A stretch of DNA of 64,000 bases from Microbacterium testaceum (GCF_020781835.1 NZ_JAJGNJ010000010.1:1-64000), one strand, 5' to 3'. Counted from the first letter of the stretch, positions 42,988 to 52,280 are shown. The notes: generated from the letters alone by a model not told the origin. Numbers and translations are program-made.

Positions 42988-44046
42988 TCATAGCGTGGTT
43001 CCTCCGGATCGACTGCTGCGCATGAGCAGGTAGATGAGATAGGGCGCTCCGAGCACGCCGGTGATGACGCCGACGGGGAGTCGTGTACCGAACGCGTACT
43101 GTGCGCAGAAGTCCGAGACGAGGACGAGCAGCGCTCCGACGAGCCCTGCGGGCAGCACGGGAGATCCCACCGGGCCCAGGATGCGCACGGCGATGGGACC
43201 GGCCAGGAACGACACGAACGCGATCGGCCCCGCCGCCGCGGTTCCGAAGGCGAGCAGGCCCACCGCGGCGACGATGAGCAGAAGTCGACTGCGTTCGACC
43301 GGGAGGCCGAGGGCGGCTGCGGTGTCGTCACCCATCCGCAGGATCTCCAGGCGCCGGGCCAGCACGAGAAGCACGGGCCCAAGGACGACCACCGCGCACA
43401 CGACCGGGAGGGCACGGTCCCACGTGGCGTCGTTGAGGTTGCCGGTGATCCATCGCATCGCGGCGGGAAGGTCGTACTCCGCCGCGCGCGCGATGACGTA
43501 CGACACCACTGCCTGGCACATCGCGGCGACTCCGATCCCGACGAGGATCAGCCGGGCTCCTGACCCGCCGTCGCGGTAGGCGAGCAGGTAGATCGCGAGA
43601 GCGGCGCCGAGGGCGGCGACCATGGCGAGGAACGACACCGTCGTCTCGCCGAGCCCCAGGACCACGATGCCGATGACGGCGGCTGCGCTCGCGCCCGTGT
43701 TGATCCCGATGACGTCGGGGCTGGCGAGGGCGTTGCGCAGCATCGTCTGGAACACGACGCCTCCCATGCCGAAGCACAGGCCGGTGAACAGGGCCGTCAT
43801 GGCGCGCGGAAGGCGCAGCTCACCGACGGTGAACGAGGCGCCCGGCACGCGCTGACCGGTGAGGACGCCCCACACCTCGGCGGGGGAGTAGTTCGTCTGG
43901 CCCAGCATGAGCGACAGCGCGAACGCGGCGATCACGAGGAGGGCCAGGATGCCGGTGACCAGCGTCCAACGGGTGCGACGGCGCCGCCGGCCGGCGATGA
44001 CGGAGGTCAGGGCGGCCGCCGGTGCGGCGGTGAAGGTCACGCTCAC
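42988..44046 (-). CDS. Iron-siderophore ABC transporter, permease 2
   Basis: 352 aa FecCD-family permease with about nine or ten helices; LRLPRAMTALFTG, GGVVFQTMLRNALASPDVIGINTGAS and GPIAFVSFLAGPIAVRI are family motifs. GTG 44046 overlaps the preceding permease stop as GTGA. Together with the preceding gene it forms the membrane channel. Confidence 0.95.
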   Translation of the reverse strand: MSVTFTAAPAAALTSVIAGRRRRRTRWTLVTGILALLVIAAFALSLMLGQTNYSPAEVWGVLTGQRVPGASFTVGELRLPRAMTALFTGLCFGMGGVVFQTMLRNALASPDVIGINTGASAAAVIGIVVLGLGETTVSFLAMVAALGAALAIYLLAYRDGGSGARLILVGIGVAAMCQAVVSYVIARAAEYDLPAAMRWITGNLNDATWDRALPVVCAVVVLGPVLLVLARRLEILRMGDDTAAALGLPVERSRLLLIVAAVGLLAFGTAAAGPIAFVSFLAGPIAVRILGPVGSPVLPAGLVGALLVLVSDFCAQYAFGTRLPVGVITGVLGAPYLIYLLMRSSRSGGTTL

Positions 44047-45089
44047 AGGGCACGCATCCTTTGGCGGCGGACGAGGGCGATGAAGAACGGCGCGCCGACG
44101 AGCGCCGTGACGATGCCGACCTCGATCTCGTCGGGGCGGGCGACGACACGACCGATGACGTCGGCGAGTGTGAGGAGGACGGCCCCGCCGAGGGCGGACA
44201 CCGGGAGGAGCCATCGGTGGTCCACCCCGACGACGAGCCGGATCATGTGCGGGACGATGAGTCCGACGAACCCGATGGGTCCAGCGACGGCGGTCGCGGC
44301 ACCGCAGAGGATGACCGCGCCGGCGGACGACATCAGGCGGGCGGTGCGCACGCGGGCGCCGAGACCGGCGGCGAGCTCGTCGCCGAGCGCGAGGGTGTTC
44401 AGCGCCGACGCGCTCGCGAGGCAGATCACGAGCCCGACGAGCAGGAACGGCAGCACCTGGAGGATCGTGTCGGCGGTCGCGCCGCCGACGCCGCCGATCT
44501 GCCAGAACCGGAACTCGTTCATCACGTTCACGCGCGGGAGCAGGATGGCGCTCGTGAGGGAGCTGAACGCGACCGCCGTCACGGCTCCGGCGAGGGCCAG
44601 GCGCAGAGGTGTCGCCCCGCCGCGCCCGAGCGATCCGACGGCGTAGACCAGGACCGCGGCGGCTCCGGCACCGATCATGCCGACCCAGATGTACGCCGTG
44701 GCGGAGCCGAGCCCGAAGAAGGCGATGCCGACGACGATCGCCAGGCCCGCACCGCCGTTGATGCCGAGGATCTGCGGGTCGGCGAGAGGGTTGCGTGTCG
44801 CGCCCTGCAGGACTGCTCCGGCGGCGGCGAGTGCCGCCCCGACGAGGATCGCGAGGAGCGTGCGCGGTACGCGCTTGGCGACCGCCGCTGCGGACGCAGT
44901 GTCGGTGGAACCGGTGAGCCCCGCCCACACATCCGCGGGGGAGACGTCGCGTGCGCCGAAGGTCACGGAGAGCACCGCTGCGGCGACGAGGACGAGCACC
45001 AGAGCCGCCACCCCCACGACCCGCCGCCGCCCCCAGCGACGCGGACGGGCGTCGCCGGGGGCGGTCGAGGTCGGAGCGAGAGCGGTCAT
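44043..45089 (-). CDS. Iron-siderophore ABC transporter, permease 1
   Basis: 348 aa FecCD-family permease. KRVPRTLLAILVGAALAAAG, GATRNPLADPQILGINGGAG and GPIGFVGLIVPHMIRLVVG are present. ATG 45089 gives the usual short Arg-rich lead before the first helix; a longer in-frame start at 45167 overlaps the binding-protein gene. The ribosome-binding site is weak, so the exact start is less certain. Confidence 0.93.
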   Translation of the reverse strand: MTALAPTSTAPGDARPRRWGRRRVVGVAALVLVLVAAAVLSVTFGARDVSPADVWAGLTGSTDTASAAAVAKRVPRTLLAILVGAALAAAGAVLQGATRNPLADPQILGINGGAGLAIVVGIAFFGLGSATAYIWVGMIGAGAAAVLVYAVGSLGRGGATPLRLALAGAVTAVAFSSLTSAILLPRVNVMNEFRFWQIGGVGGATADTILQVLPFLLVGLVICLASASALNTLALGDELAAGLGARVRTARLMSSAGAVILCGAATAVAGPIGFVGLIVPHMIRLVVGVDHRWLLPVSALGGAVLLTLADVIGRVVARPDEIEVGIVTALVGAPFFIALVRRQRMRAL

Positions 45090-45114
45090 CGTGCCGACGT
45101 CGCGAGGATCCGCA

Positions 45115-46149
45115 TCAGGACGAGGCCTTCTCGGCGGCCGCTCCGACGAGACCGATGTATTCGTCACCGTAGCTCGTACCGATGTTCAGCGGAGTCGGCG
45201 TGATGGCCGAGGAGAGCGTCGAGCCGCTCTCGATCACGGCGATCGCGCCGTTCGCCACCGCCGGGATCTTCGACAGCAGCGGGTCGGCCTGCATCGCGGC
45301 GATCATGCCGTCTGCGCCGTAGGCGACCATCATCTCGACGTCGGTGAAGTTCTCGATCTGCTCGGTGCTGGGCGTGAACCAGAAGGTCTCGGACGCTGCC
45401 GACTGCGAAGCCACGTACGAGGACGGCACGAGCCCGAGCTCCTCGAGGTAGCCCATGCGGGGGTCGAGCGTGTTGTAGAAGCCGAGGGTCGACAGGTTCG
45501 TCGGATCGAAGTAGGTCAGGAGCGACTTCTTCCCGGCGATGGCGGGGTACTTCGCCGCCTCGTCCGCGATGTGCTGTTCCTTGTCGGCGACCAGCTTCTC
45601 GGCCTCGTCCTTCAGCCCCAGGGCCGTGCCGTCGAGAACGGTCATGTCCTGCCAGGTGGTGCCCCAGGCGACGCTCTGGTACGTCACGACCGGCGCGATC
45701 TTGGTGAGGGTGTCGTACTGCTCCTGCGTCATGCCCGAGTAGGCGGCGAGGATGACATCGGGCTGTGCGTCGGCGATGGCCTCGTAGTCGTAGCCGTTCG
45801 TCTCGTCCATGAGCGTGGGCGTCTCCGCGCCGAGCTCGGCGAGCTTGTCCTTGGTCCAGGGCAGCAGGCCGTCGCCGTCTTCGTCGCCGTAGGTCACCTT
45901 GGGCATCGCGACCGGAACGATGCCGAGAGCCAGTGCGACGTCCTGGTTGCCCCAGTCGACCGTGACGACGCGTTCGGGCTTGGCTTCGATCGTCGTGTCG
46001 CCGAAGACGTTCGTGAGCGTGAGGGGGAAGCTTCCGTCCGCCGTCGTGGAGCCCTCCGAGGCGCCCGGGGAGGCGGAGGTGCCGGCACAGCCGGTCAGGA
46101 CGAGGGCCGTGGCGGCGGCGAGAGCGGCCAGCGCGCGGAAACGGGACAC
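45115..46149 (-). CDS. Iron-siderophore ABC transporter, binding lipoprotein
   Basis: 344 aa. Lipoprotein signal peptide with lipobox VLTGCAG (Cys about residue 21), then a FepB/FhuD-type periplasmic-binding fold (RVVTVDWGNQDVALALGIVPVAMP; EAIADAQPDVILAAYSGMTQEQYDTL). It captures the ferric siderophore outside the membrane. GTG start with AGGAGG upstream. First gene of the four-gene import operon controlled by the iron box at 46167-46186. Confidence 0.95.
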   Translation of the reverse strand: MSRFRALAALAAATALVLTGCAGTSASPGASEGSTTADGSFPLTLTNVFGDTTIEAKPERVVTVDWGNQDVALALGIVPVAMPKVTYGDEDGDGLLPWTKDKLAELGAETPTLMDETNGYDYEAIADAQPDVILAAYSGMTQEQYDTLTKIAPVVTYQSVAWGTTWQDMTVLDGTALGLKDEAEKLVADKEQHIADEAAKYPAIAGKKSLLTYFDPTNLSTLGFYNTLDPRMGYLEELGLVPSSYVASQSAASETFWFTPSTEQIENFTDVEMMVAYGADGMIAAMQADPLLSKIPAVANGAIAVIESGSTLSSAITPTPLNIGTSYGDEYIGLVGAAAEKASS

Positions 46150-46166
46150 AGAGGGCCTCCTGCGGG

Positions 46167-46186
46167 TTAGGTAAGGATAGGCTTAG
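46167..46186 (-). promoter_or_regulatory. DtxR/IdeR-like iron box of siderophore importer
   Basis: On the plus strand TTAGGTAAGGATAGGCTTAG, an imperfect palindrome resembling the IdeR/DtxR consensus and sharing TAGGTAAGGATA with the box at 41089. It lies 17 nt upstream of the binding-protein start, with a plausible -10 TAAACT nearby on the minus strand. Confidence 0.82.
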
Positions 46187-46336
46187 TTTAGATCACGGCC
46201 CGCTGCCGACCGCAAACCGGGATGCCGTCCGGCCTCGGAAACCTCTCGACGGCGAGGTAGTTTCGCGTCGCCGTATACTGGGTGGCTGGCCATCATCGGC
46301 CGTTTCTCCCTTTCCTCTAGCGAACGGACGTCTGCT

Positions 46337-47935
46337 GTGCTCGCCGTGCACGATCTCGAGATCCGCGTCGGCGCGCGCGTGCTGATGTCGGAGGTGTCGT
46401 TCCGCGTCTCGGACGGCGACAAGATCGGTCTCGTCGGCCGCAACGGTGCCGGCAAGACGACGTTGACGAAGGTGCTCGCCGGAGACCTGCTCCCCTCGGC
46501 CGGCGGTGTCGACCGCAGCGGTGAACTGGGCTACCTGCCGCAGGACCCGCGCTCGGGCGATCCCGAGATGCTCGCGCGCACCCGGATCCTCGACGCTCGC
46601 GGGCTCGGAACTCTTGCCCTCGGGATGCAGGAGGCCTCCCTCGCGATGGGCAGCGACGACCCGGCGGTCGCCGCGAAGGCCATGAAGAAGTACGCCAACC
46701 TCACCGAGCGTTTCGAGGCCCAGGGGGGCTACGCGGCCGAGGCCGAGGCGGCATCCATCGCCCACAACCTCTCGCTGCCGGACCGGATCCTCGACCAGCC
46801 GCTGAAGACGCTGTCCGGCGGACAGCGCCGTCGCATCGAGCTCGCGCGCATCCTCTTCTCGGACGCGCAGACGATGATCCTCGACGAGCCGACGAACCAC
46901 CTCGACGCCGACAGCGTCGTGTGGTTGCGCGAGTTCCTGAAGGGGTACAAGGGCGGACTCATCGTGATCTCGCACGATGTCGAGCTCGTCGGCGAGACGG
47001 TCAATCGCGTGTTCTACCTGGATGCCAATCGCCAGGTCATCGACGTCTACAACATGAACTGGAAGAACTACCTGCGCCAGCGGGTGGCCGACGAGGAGCG
47101 CCGTAAGAAGGAGCGCGCCAACGTCGAGAAGAAGGCCACCGCCCTCCAGCAGCAGGCCGCGCGATTCGGTGCCAAGGCGTCCAAGGCCGCCGCCGCCCAC
47201 CAGATGGTCGCGCGCGCCGAGAAGATGCTCAAGGGCCTGGATGACGTCCGCCAGGACGAGCGGGTGGCGAAGCTCCGGTTCCCCAAGCCCGCACCGTGCG
47301 GCAAGACGCCGCTCATGGCATCCGGCCTGTCGAAGTCGTACGGGTCGCTCGAGATCTTCACGGACGTCGATCTCGCGATCGATCGCGGCTCGCGCGTGGT
47401 GATCCTCGGCCTCAACGGCGCGGGGAAGACGACGCTGCTGCGCATCCTCGCCGGCGTCGACAAGCCCGACACCGGGCAGCTCGAGCCCGGCCACGGCCTC
47501 AAGATCGGCTACTACGCGCAGGAGCACGAGAACCTCGACGTGAACCGGTCGGTGCTGGACAACATGATGTCCGCGGCGCCCGACATCACCGCCACCGAGG
47601 CGCGGAAGGTGCTGGGTTCCTTCCTGTTCGTCGGCGACGACGTGCTGAAGCCGGCCGGCGTGCTCTCGGGCGGAGAGAAGACACGACTGTCCCTCGCGAC
47701 GCTCGTGGTCTCGTCCGCGAACATGCTGCTGCTGGACGAGCCCACGAACAACCTCGACCCCGCCTCGCGCGAAGAGATCCTCGGCGCGCTCGCGCATTAC
47801 GAGGGTGCGGTCGTGCTCGTCTCGCACGACGAAGGGGCGGTCGAGGCGCTCAACCCCGAGCGCGTCCTCATCCTCCCCGACGGAGTCGAAGACATCTGGG
47901 GCCGGGACTACGCGGATCTGGTGACGCTGGCGTAA
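46337..47935 (+). CDS. ABC-F family ATPase
   Basis: 532 aa soluble protein with two ABC modules and no membrane helices. Walker A GRNGAGKTT and GLNGAGKTT; signatures LSGGQRRR and LSGGEKTR; Walker B MILDEPTNHLD and LLLDEPTNNLD. The linker between them (about 240-310, DEERRKKERANVEKKATAL) is the charged helical P-site tRNA-interaction arm. ABC-F proteins act on ribosomes, in translation or antibiotic protection. GTG start; a -10-like TATACT at 46274 gives a leader of about 55 nt. Confidence 0.93.
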   Translation: MLAVHDLEIRVGARVLMSEVSFRVSDGDKIGLVGRNGAGKTTLTKVLAGDLLPSAGGVDRSGELGYLPQDPRSGDPEMLARTRILDARGLGTLALGMQEASLAMGSDDPAVAAKAMKKYANLTERFEAQGGYAAEAEAASIAHNLSLPDRILDQPLKTLSGGQRRRIELARILFSDAQTMILDEPTNHLDADSVVWLREFLKGYKGGLIVISHDVELVGETVNRVFYLDANRQVIDVYNMNWKNYLRQRVADEERRKKERANVEKKATALQQQAARFGAKASKAAAAHQMVARAEKMLKGLDDVRQDERVAKLRFPKPAPCGKTPLMASGLSKSYGSLEIFTDVDLAIDRGSRVVILGLNGAGKTTLLRILAGVDKPDTGQLEPGHGLKIGYYAQEHENLDVNRSVLDNMMSAAPDITATEARKVLGSFLFVGDDVLKPAGVLSGGEKTRLSLATLVVSSANMLLLDEPTNNLDPASREEILGALAHYEGAVVLVSHDEGAVEALNPERVLILPDGVEDIWGRDYADLVTLA

Positions 47936-47985
47936 CGTCGCCGGACGGGTGCTCCGGAGGCCGCTCGCCGCGCAGCGACCCGGGA

Positions 47986-48864
47986 TCAGCGCGCGTCGAG
48001 CAGCGCGTCCTCGTCGGCCCCGTCGCGGTCGCGTGGGCGCTTGCGCGCGCGGTGCGCGGCGACCGGGTCGAGCTTGGTGCGGCCGGGCGCGGGCGGCTCC
48101 TCGCCGCGCTCGCGCGCGTCCTCGATCTCCTCGCGGCGGATGCGGCGCTCGCTGACGATGACGTAGGCGAGGAAGCCGAAACCCATCACGGCGAACAGGA
48201 TCCACTGGATCGCATACGACAGGTGCGGCCCGGGGTCGTCGCTGGGCGGGTCGATCGGCAGCGGAGCCTGCGCGGGAGCCGGGTCCTCCGACACGAGGAG
48301 ACCATAGGCGCCGGGCTCGAGGGCGCCGGTCTGCTCGGCGACCAGTCCGAGGTTGATCGTGGGCACCTGCCCGACCTCGGCGGTGCGTCCCGAGGCGGGC
48401 ACCGGCTCGCCGGGACGCAGTCGCACCACGACCTCCACCGGACCGCTCGGGGGTGCGGGGATGGCATCCGGTTCGGGCTGGCGATCGCCCGGTGGCAGCC
48501 ACCCGCGGTCGACGAGGAGGACGCGGCCGTCGTCGAGGCGGAACGGCACGAGCACCTCGTACGCGGCGGATCCGCCGTGGGCGCGGTTGCGCACCAGCAG
48601 CTCTTCGTCGGCCTCGTATTCGCCGGTCAGCCGGACGGGGCGCCACTCGTCGCCCGGGTCGAGCTCGCCTCCGGGTGCGAGCAGGTCGCCGAGGGCGACC
48701 GGTTCGGCGTCGTAGTTGTCGGCGACCAGCCGCAGCTGCTCGGAGCGCTCCGCGTTGCGCGAGAACTGCCAGTTCGACAGGAATCCGCACGCGATGGCGA
48801 ACAGGATCGCGACTCCGACGTAGGCGGCCCACCTCGCGGCCGCCGGCATGCTGCGCGCGCTCAC
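47986..48864 (-). CDS. SURF1-family cytochrome oxidase assembly protein
   Basis: 292 aa with one N-terminal membrane helix (about 12-32) and one near the C-terminus (about 218-240), the SURF1 layout. SNWQFSRNAERSEQ and VLVDRGWLPPG are family motifs. Helps put heme A into cytochrome aa3 oxidase, which fits ctaB and ctaA in the window. GTG overlaps the preceding stop (GTGA). The C-terminal tail is strongly charged. Confidence 0.92.
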   Translation of the reverse strand: MSARSMPAAARWAAYVGVAILFAIACGFLSNWQFSRNAERSEQLRLVADNYDAEPVALGDLLAPGGELDPGDEWRPVRLTGEYEADEELLVRNRAHGGSAAYEVLVPFRLDDGRVLLVDRGWLPPGDRQPEPDAIPAPPSGPVEVVVRLRPGEPVPASGRTAEVGQVPTINLGLVAEQTGALEPGAYGLLVSEDPAPAQAPLPIDPPSDDPGPHLSYAIQWILFAVMGFGFLAYVIVSERRIRREEIEDARERGEEPPAPGRTKLDPVAAHRARKRPRDRDGADEDALLDAR

Positions 48865-49067
48865 GCCGGGTCACCCGCCAGGGCGGCGACCTCGACCGGG
48901 AAGTCGCGGGCTCTCAGGAACTCCCGCAGATACGCCACGTGTTCGTCGCACGCGACCCAGGTCTTGCGCCGGTCAACGGGGTGGATGCGCGGGTTGCGCC
49001 ACCGGATCGCCCACGCGGCCTGTGCGCGACAGCCGGCGCGGGAGCATTCGACGGTGTCGCCGGTCAC
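48861..49067 (-). CDS. Small Cys/His protein between DUF3099 and SURF1 genes
   Basis: 68 aa, function unknown. CSRAGCRAQAAWAIRWRNP ... WVACDEHVAYLREFLRARDFP has three Cys and a His spaced like a small zinc-binding fold (C-x4-C ... C-x2-H). Coupled by GTGA overlaps on both sides, so it is certainly translated with its neighbours. Relatives are usually called hypothetical. Confidence 0.8.
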   Translation of the reverse strand: MTGDTVECSRAGCRAQAAWAIRWRNPRIHPVDRRKTWVACDEHVAYLREFLRARDFPVEVAALAGDPA

Positions 49068-49432
49068 GACCGCTCGTCGCGCGGCTGCTCGAGGCGCGGG
49101 GTCTCGGCGATACGGATGACGGTCGGAGCCTCGGCGGCCGGGGCGCTGGGGGTCGACGGTGCCGCCTCGATCATGCGTTCCGGGTTCACGGCACCGGACA
49201 CCGCGGCATCCTGCCCCACGTTCGCCACGATCACGGCGAGATAGGGGAGGAAGATCGCACCCGCGGCGAACACGAACGTGTACCAGCCGTACGGGGTCAC
49301 CACGGCCATCGCGACGAAGCACGCGATGCGGATCCCCATCATCACCATGTACTTGGCGAAACGGGATCCGGCGTCGTCCCGCGGGGCCTGCGGGAGCGAC
49401 GTCGCTGACTGGGCGCGGGTCGATGTCTTCAC
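49064..49432 (-). CDS. DUF3099-family membrane protein
   Basis: 122 aa. Two adjacent membrane helices (about residues 33-52, GIRIACFVAMAVVTPYGWYT, and 53-72) followed by NVGQDAA, the order seen in DUF3099, a family known from actinobacteria without assigned function. The C-terminal half is Pro/Ala-rich and probably cytoplasmic. First gene of the SURF1 operon; GTG start. Confidence 0.82.
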   Translation of the reverse strand: MKTSTRAQSATSLPQAPRDDAGSRFAKYMVMMGIRIACFVAMAVVTPYGWYTFVFAAGAIFLPYLAVIVANVGQDAAVSGAVNPERMIEAAPSTPSAPAAEAPTVIRIAETPRLEQPRDERS

Positions 49433-49474
49433 GGTGAACCCAGGGTACGCCCGTCGGGCGGGGGCCGGTCGCGA

Positions 49475-50083
49475 TTAGGCGCCGTATCGAGAGGAGTTGC
49501 TCGCGGCGATCCCCACGCCGATGAACAGCAGCACGACCACGGACACGACGAGGAATCCCACGCCCACCCAGCCCACGATCGTGCCGGCCAGCGCCATGCC
49601 GCGGCCCTTCTCGCCCGTGCGCTTGATCTGTGCGAGCGAGATGTGTCCCGTCACGACCGCCGCGATCGGACCGATGACCGGGAGCACCCACAGGAAGCCG
49701 GCGATGGATGCCACGAGCGAGATGATCGCGAGCACGTTGGTGCGCACGGCGGCCCCGTATCCGGTGCCGTACGGCGCGGAGCCGTAGGCGGGGCCGCCCG
49801 GGGCGCCGTACGACGGCGCGCTCGGGGCCGCCGGGGCGTCGTAGATCGGCGACGCGGGCGGGCCGTAGGCCGGGGGCGCCTGCGGAACGCCGTACGCGGG
49901 GGCGGGCGGGGCGTCGCCGGCCGGGGCTGCGGGGGAGGGCGTGTCCGTCGTCGGAGCCGGCGGGACAGGCGGAGCGGGGGGAACGGTCCGCGGTGCCGCC
50001 TCGGGTGCTCCGGGGGCCGTGGGCGTGTCGTCTCCGCTGCGGGGTGCGGGGGTCTGGTCGTCGCTCACGGGTGTCCCTTTCAT
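49475..50083 (-). CDS. DUF4190-domain membrane protein with Pro/Gly-rich N-terminus
   Basis: 202 aa. Residues 1-110 are Pro/Ala/Gly/Tyr-rich with YG-type repeats (YGPPAS, YGAPGG, YGSAPYG, YGTGYG); residues 112-195 form two membrane helices with the conserved VTGHISLAQIKRTGEKGRGMALAG between them, the DUF4190 signature. Function unknown; an envelope role is plausible. ATG 50083 has GGAGG 8 nt upstream; GTG 50068 with GGGA is an alternative. Confidence 0.85.
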   Translation of the reverse strand: MKGTPVSDDQTPAPRSGDDTPTAPGAPEAAPRTVPPAPPVPPAPTTDTPSPAAPAGDAPPAPAYGVPQAPPAYGPPASPIYDAPAAPSAPSYGAPGGPAYGSAPYGTGYGAAVRTNVLAIISLVASIAGFLWVLPVIGPIAAVVTGHISLAQIKRTGEKGRGMALAGTIVGWVGVGFLVVSVVVLLFIGVGIAASNSSRYGA

Positions 50084-50202
50084 CAGACTGGCCTCCAGCG
50101 TTCCAGCGCCGTGCGGGCCGTGTCAAACGCCCGGGGAGACGGGCGGTGCGGGGTCGTCGGTAGGCTGGGCCGGTTCCGTCCCTCGCACTGCAGGAGTCTC
50201 AC

Positions 50203-50913
50203 ATGTCCCAGGACCGCGTCGTCGTCGTCACCGGAGGAAACCGCGGCATCGGGCGGGCCATCGCCGAACGCTTCGTCGCCGAGGGGTGGCGCGTGGCGGT
50301 CACGGCACGGTCGGGCGAGGGCCCCGAGGGGACGCTCACGGTGCGCGCCGACGTCACCGACGCCGCAGCGGTGGACGCCGCGTTCACACAGATCGAAGCG
50401 GAGCTCGGCCCGATCGCCGTGGTCGTGGCCAACGCGGGCATCACCAAGGACACCCTGCTGCTGCGAATGAGCGAGGACGACTTCGACAGTGTCGTGTCCA
50501 CGAACCTCGGCGGCGCGTTCCGCGTCGTCAAGCGCGCCTCGAAAGGCATGCTCAAGGCGCGATGGGGCCGCGTCATCCTCATCTCGAGCGTGGTCGGCCT
50601 CTACGGCTCGGCGGGTCAGATCAACTACGCCGCCTCGAAGAGCGCCCTGGTGGGCTTCGCGCGATCGCTGACGCGCGAGCTCGGCGGCCGCGGCATCACG
50701 GCGAACGTGGTGGCTCCCGGCTTCATCGAGACCGACATGACCGCCGAGCTCCCGGCCGACACCCAGGCGGATTACAAGAAGAACATCCCCGCGGGGCGTT
50801 TCGCGTCGGCGGACGAGGTCGCCGGGGTGGTGACCTGGCTCGCCGGGGATGACGCCGCGTACATCTCGGGTGCCGTCATCCCCGTCGACGGCGGCCTCGG
50901 CATGGGGCACTGA
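50203..50913 (+). CDS. fabG: 3-oxoacyl-ACP reductase-type SDR (FabG)
   Basis: 236 aa short-chain dehydrogenase. Cofactor loop TGGNRGIG, NAG motif (ANAGITKD), catalytic Ser in LISSVVG and Tyr/Lys in YAASK, and C-terminal IPVDGGLGMGH. Closest to the FabG-type group, which reduces 3-oxoacyl-ACP in fatty acid synthesis, but no other fatty acid gene is near, so the substrate is not proved. CAGGAG precedes the ATG. Confidence 0.88.
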   Translation: MSQDRVVVVTGGNRGIGRAIAERFVAEGWRVAVTARSGEGPEGTLTVRADVTDAAAVDAAFTQIEAELGPIAVVVANAGITKDTLLLRMSEDDFDSVVSTNLGGAFRVVKRASKGMLKARWGRVILISSVVGLYGSAGQINYAASKSALVGFARSLTRELGGRGITANVVAPGFIETDMTAELPADTQADYKKNIPAGRFASADEVAGVVTWLAGDDAAYISGAVIPVDGGLGMGH

Positions 50914-50928
50914 GGAGAAGATCTCTCC

Positions 50929-51600
50929 TCAGCGCACGGCCTCCCGGAGCGTCTGGGCGAAGGCCTCGGGCTGCGAGAACTGCGGCCAATGGCCGGAGCC
51001 CAGCGTCACGACCTCGGTGTCCCGTATCGCATCGAACTCGTCGGCCCACGCCCCCCACTCCGCCAGCGCGGCGTGGACGGCCTCGGCGTCGAGCTGTCCG
51101 GACAGGACCGTGACGGGGATGCCGTGGCGCCGGTCGTCCGTGAGAGGGAGAGGATCGGTGGGCACCGCTCCGGGCACGTCGACGGCTCGGGCGGCGACGC
51201 GTCGGCGCGTCTCGTCGTCGAGGTCGGCGACGTCGGGCTCATCGAAGAAGTCCCACCCGGGGAAGGGCACCACGCCGTCGCGGACCGGGAACTCGGAGAT
51301 CATGGCGCCCGGCGGCGGCGGCATGGTGTCGACGAACACCACGCGGTGAACACGATCGGCACGCGCATCGGCGGCGCCCCACACGACGTTGCCGCCGCCG
51401 GAATGCCCCACGAGCACGACGGGTCCTTCCGCCGCGTCGATCTCATCGACGACGGCGGCGACCCAGTCGTCGATGCGGGCGTCGGAGGCGGCCGGGAGGG
51501 TCAGCGGGTGCACGCGGTGCCCCGCCTCGGTGAGCGCCGGTGTCACGGCATCCCACGACGATGCATCGAGCCAGAGGCCCGGAATCAGAATCACGTCCAT
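50929..51600 (-). CDS. Alpha/beta hydrolase with damage-type promoter
   Basis: 223 aa. Nucleophile Ser in GHSGGGN, oxyanion-loop start IPGLWLDASSW and catalytic His in GSGHWPQFSQPEAF. Of the small esterase-like group; substrate unknown. The gene is convergent with fabG and has a leaderless promoter of the same kind as uvrA and uvrB. Confidence 0.85.
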   Translation of the reverse strand: MDVILIPGLWLDASSWDAVTPALTEAGHRVHPLTLPAASDARIDDWVAAVVDEIDAAEGPVVLVGHSGGGNVVWGAADARADRVHRVVFVDTMPPPPGAMISEFPVRDGVVPFPGWDFFDEPDVADLDDETRRRVAARAVDVPGAVPTDPLPLTDDRRHGIPVTVLSGQLDAEAVHAALAEWGAWADEFDAIRDTEVVTLGSGHWPQFSQPEAFAQTLREAVR

Positions 51601-51606
51601 GACGTC

Positions 51607-51629
51607 ACTCTAGGGACGGCCTCCGACAC
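51607..51629 (-). promoter_or_regulatory. RecA-NDp/PafBC-like promoter of alpha/beta hydrolase
   Basis: On the minus strand: GTGTCGGAG (51629-51621), spacer GCCGTCCC (8 nt), TAGAGT (51612-51607), ATG 6 nt later. Confidence 0.65.
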
Positions 51630-51644
51630 GCGAAGCGTCCGGTC

Positions 51645-52280
51645 TCAGCGCGGCAGCAGCGCGATGACCTCGGCGAGGTCCACGCGCCCGATCACCAGGT
51701 CGGCGTTCGCACGGACGGCGGGCTTCGCATTGAACGCGAGCCCGAGACCCGCGGCCTCCATCATGAGCAGATCGTTGGCGCCGTCGCCGATCGCGAACGT
51801 CCGCCCCATCGGCACACCGTGGTCGGACGCCCACCGACGCAGGGTGTCGGCCTTGGCCGCGGCATCCACGATCGGGCCGTCGACCTCTCCCGTGAGCGCG
51901 CCGTCGGCGACGACGAGTCGATTGGCGCGCCACACATCGACGCCCAGATCCGGCGCCACCGTGTCGAGCACCTCGTGAAAGCCACCGGACACGACGCCGA
52001 CGCGCCCGCCACGGCGGTGCACGGCATCGATCAGATCCCGCACGCCCGGTGTCGGTTCGATGCGCGCGACGGCGCGCGCGAAAGCCTCGACCGGGACTCC
52101 GGCCAGCGCGGCCACGCGCGAGCGCAGGCTCGCGGCGAAGTCGACCTCGCCGCGCATCGCCGCCTCGGTCGCCGCGGCCACCTCGGCGCCGCGGCCGGCT
52201 TCGTCGGCGAGGAGTTCGATCACCTCGTTGCGGATGAGGGTGGAATCGGCATCCAGGACGACGAGGAAACGCGCGGGCAC
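51645..52280 (-). CDS. serB: Phosphoserine phosphatase
   Basis: 211 aa HAD phosphatase, last step of serine synthesis. Nucleophile motif I LDADSTLI, motif [11 protein letters not shown], motif III Lys in [11 protein letters not shown] and motif [12 protein letters not shown]. No N-terminal ACT domain, so it is the short form. GTG start; TAGGGT 7 nt upstream suggests a leaderless mRNA. Divergent from luxS. Confidence 0.93.
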   Translation of the reverse strand: MPARFLVVLDADSTLIRNEVIELLADEAGRGAEVAAATEAAMRGEVDFAASLRSRVAALAGVPVEAFARAVARIEPTPGVRDLIDAVHRRGGRVGVVSGGFHEVLDTVAPDLGVDVWRANRLVVADGALTGEVDGPIVDAAAKADTLRRWASDHGVPMGRTFAIGDGANDLLMMEAAGLGLAFNAKPAVRANADLVIGRVDLAEVIALLPR

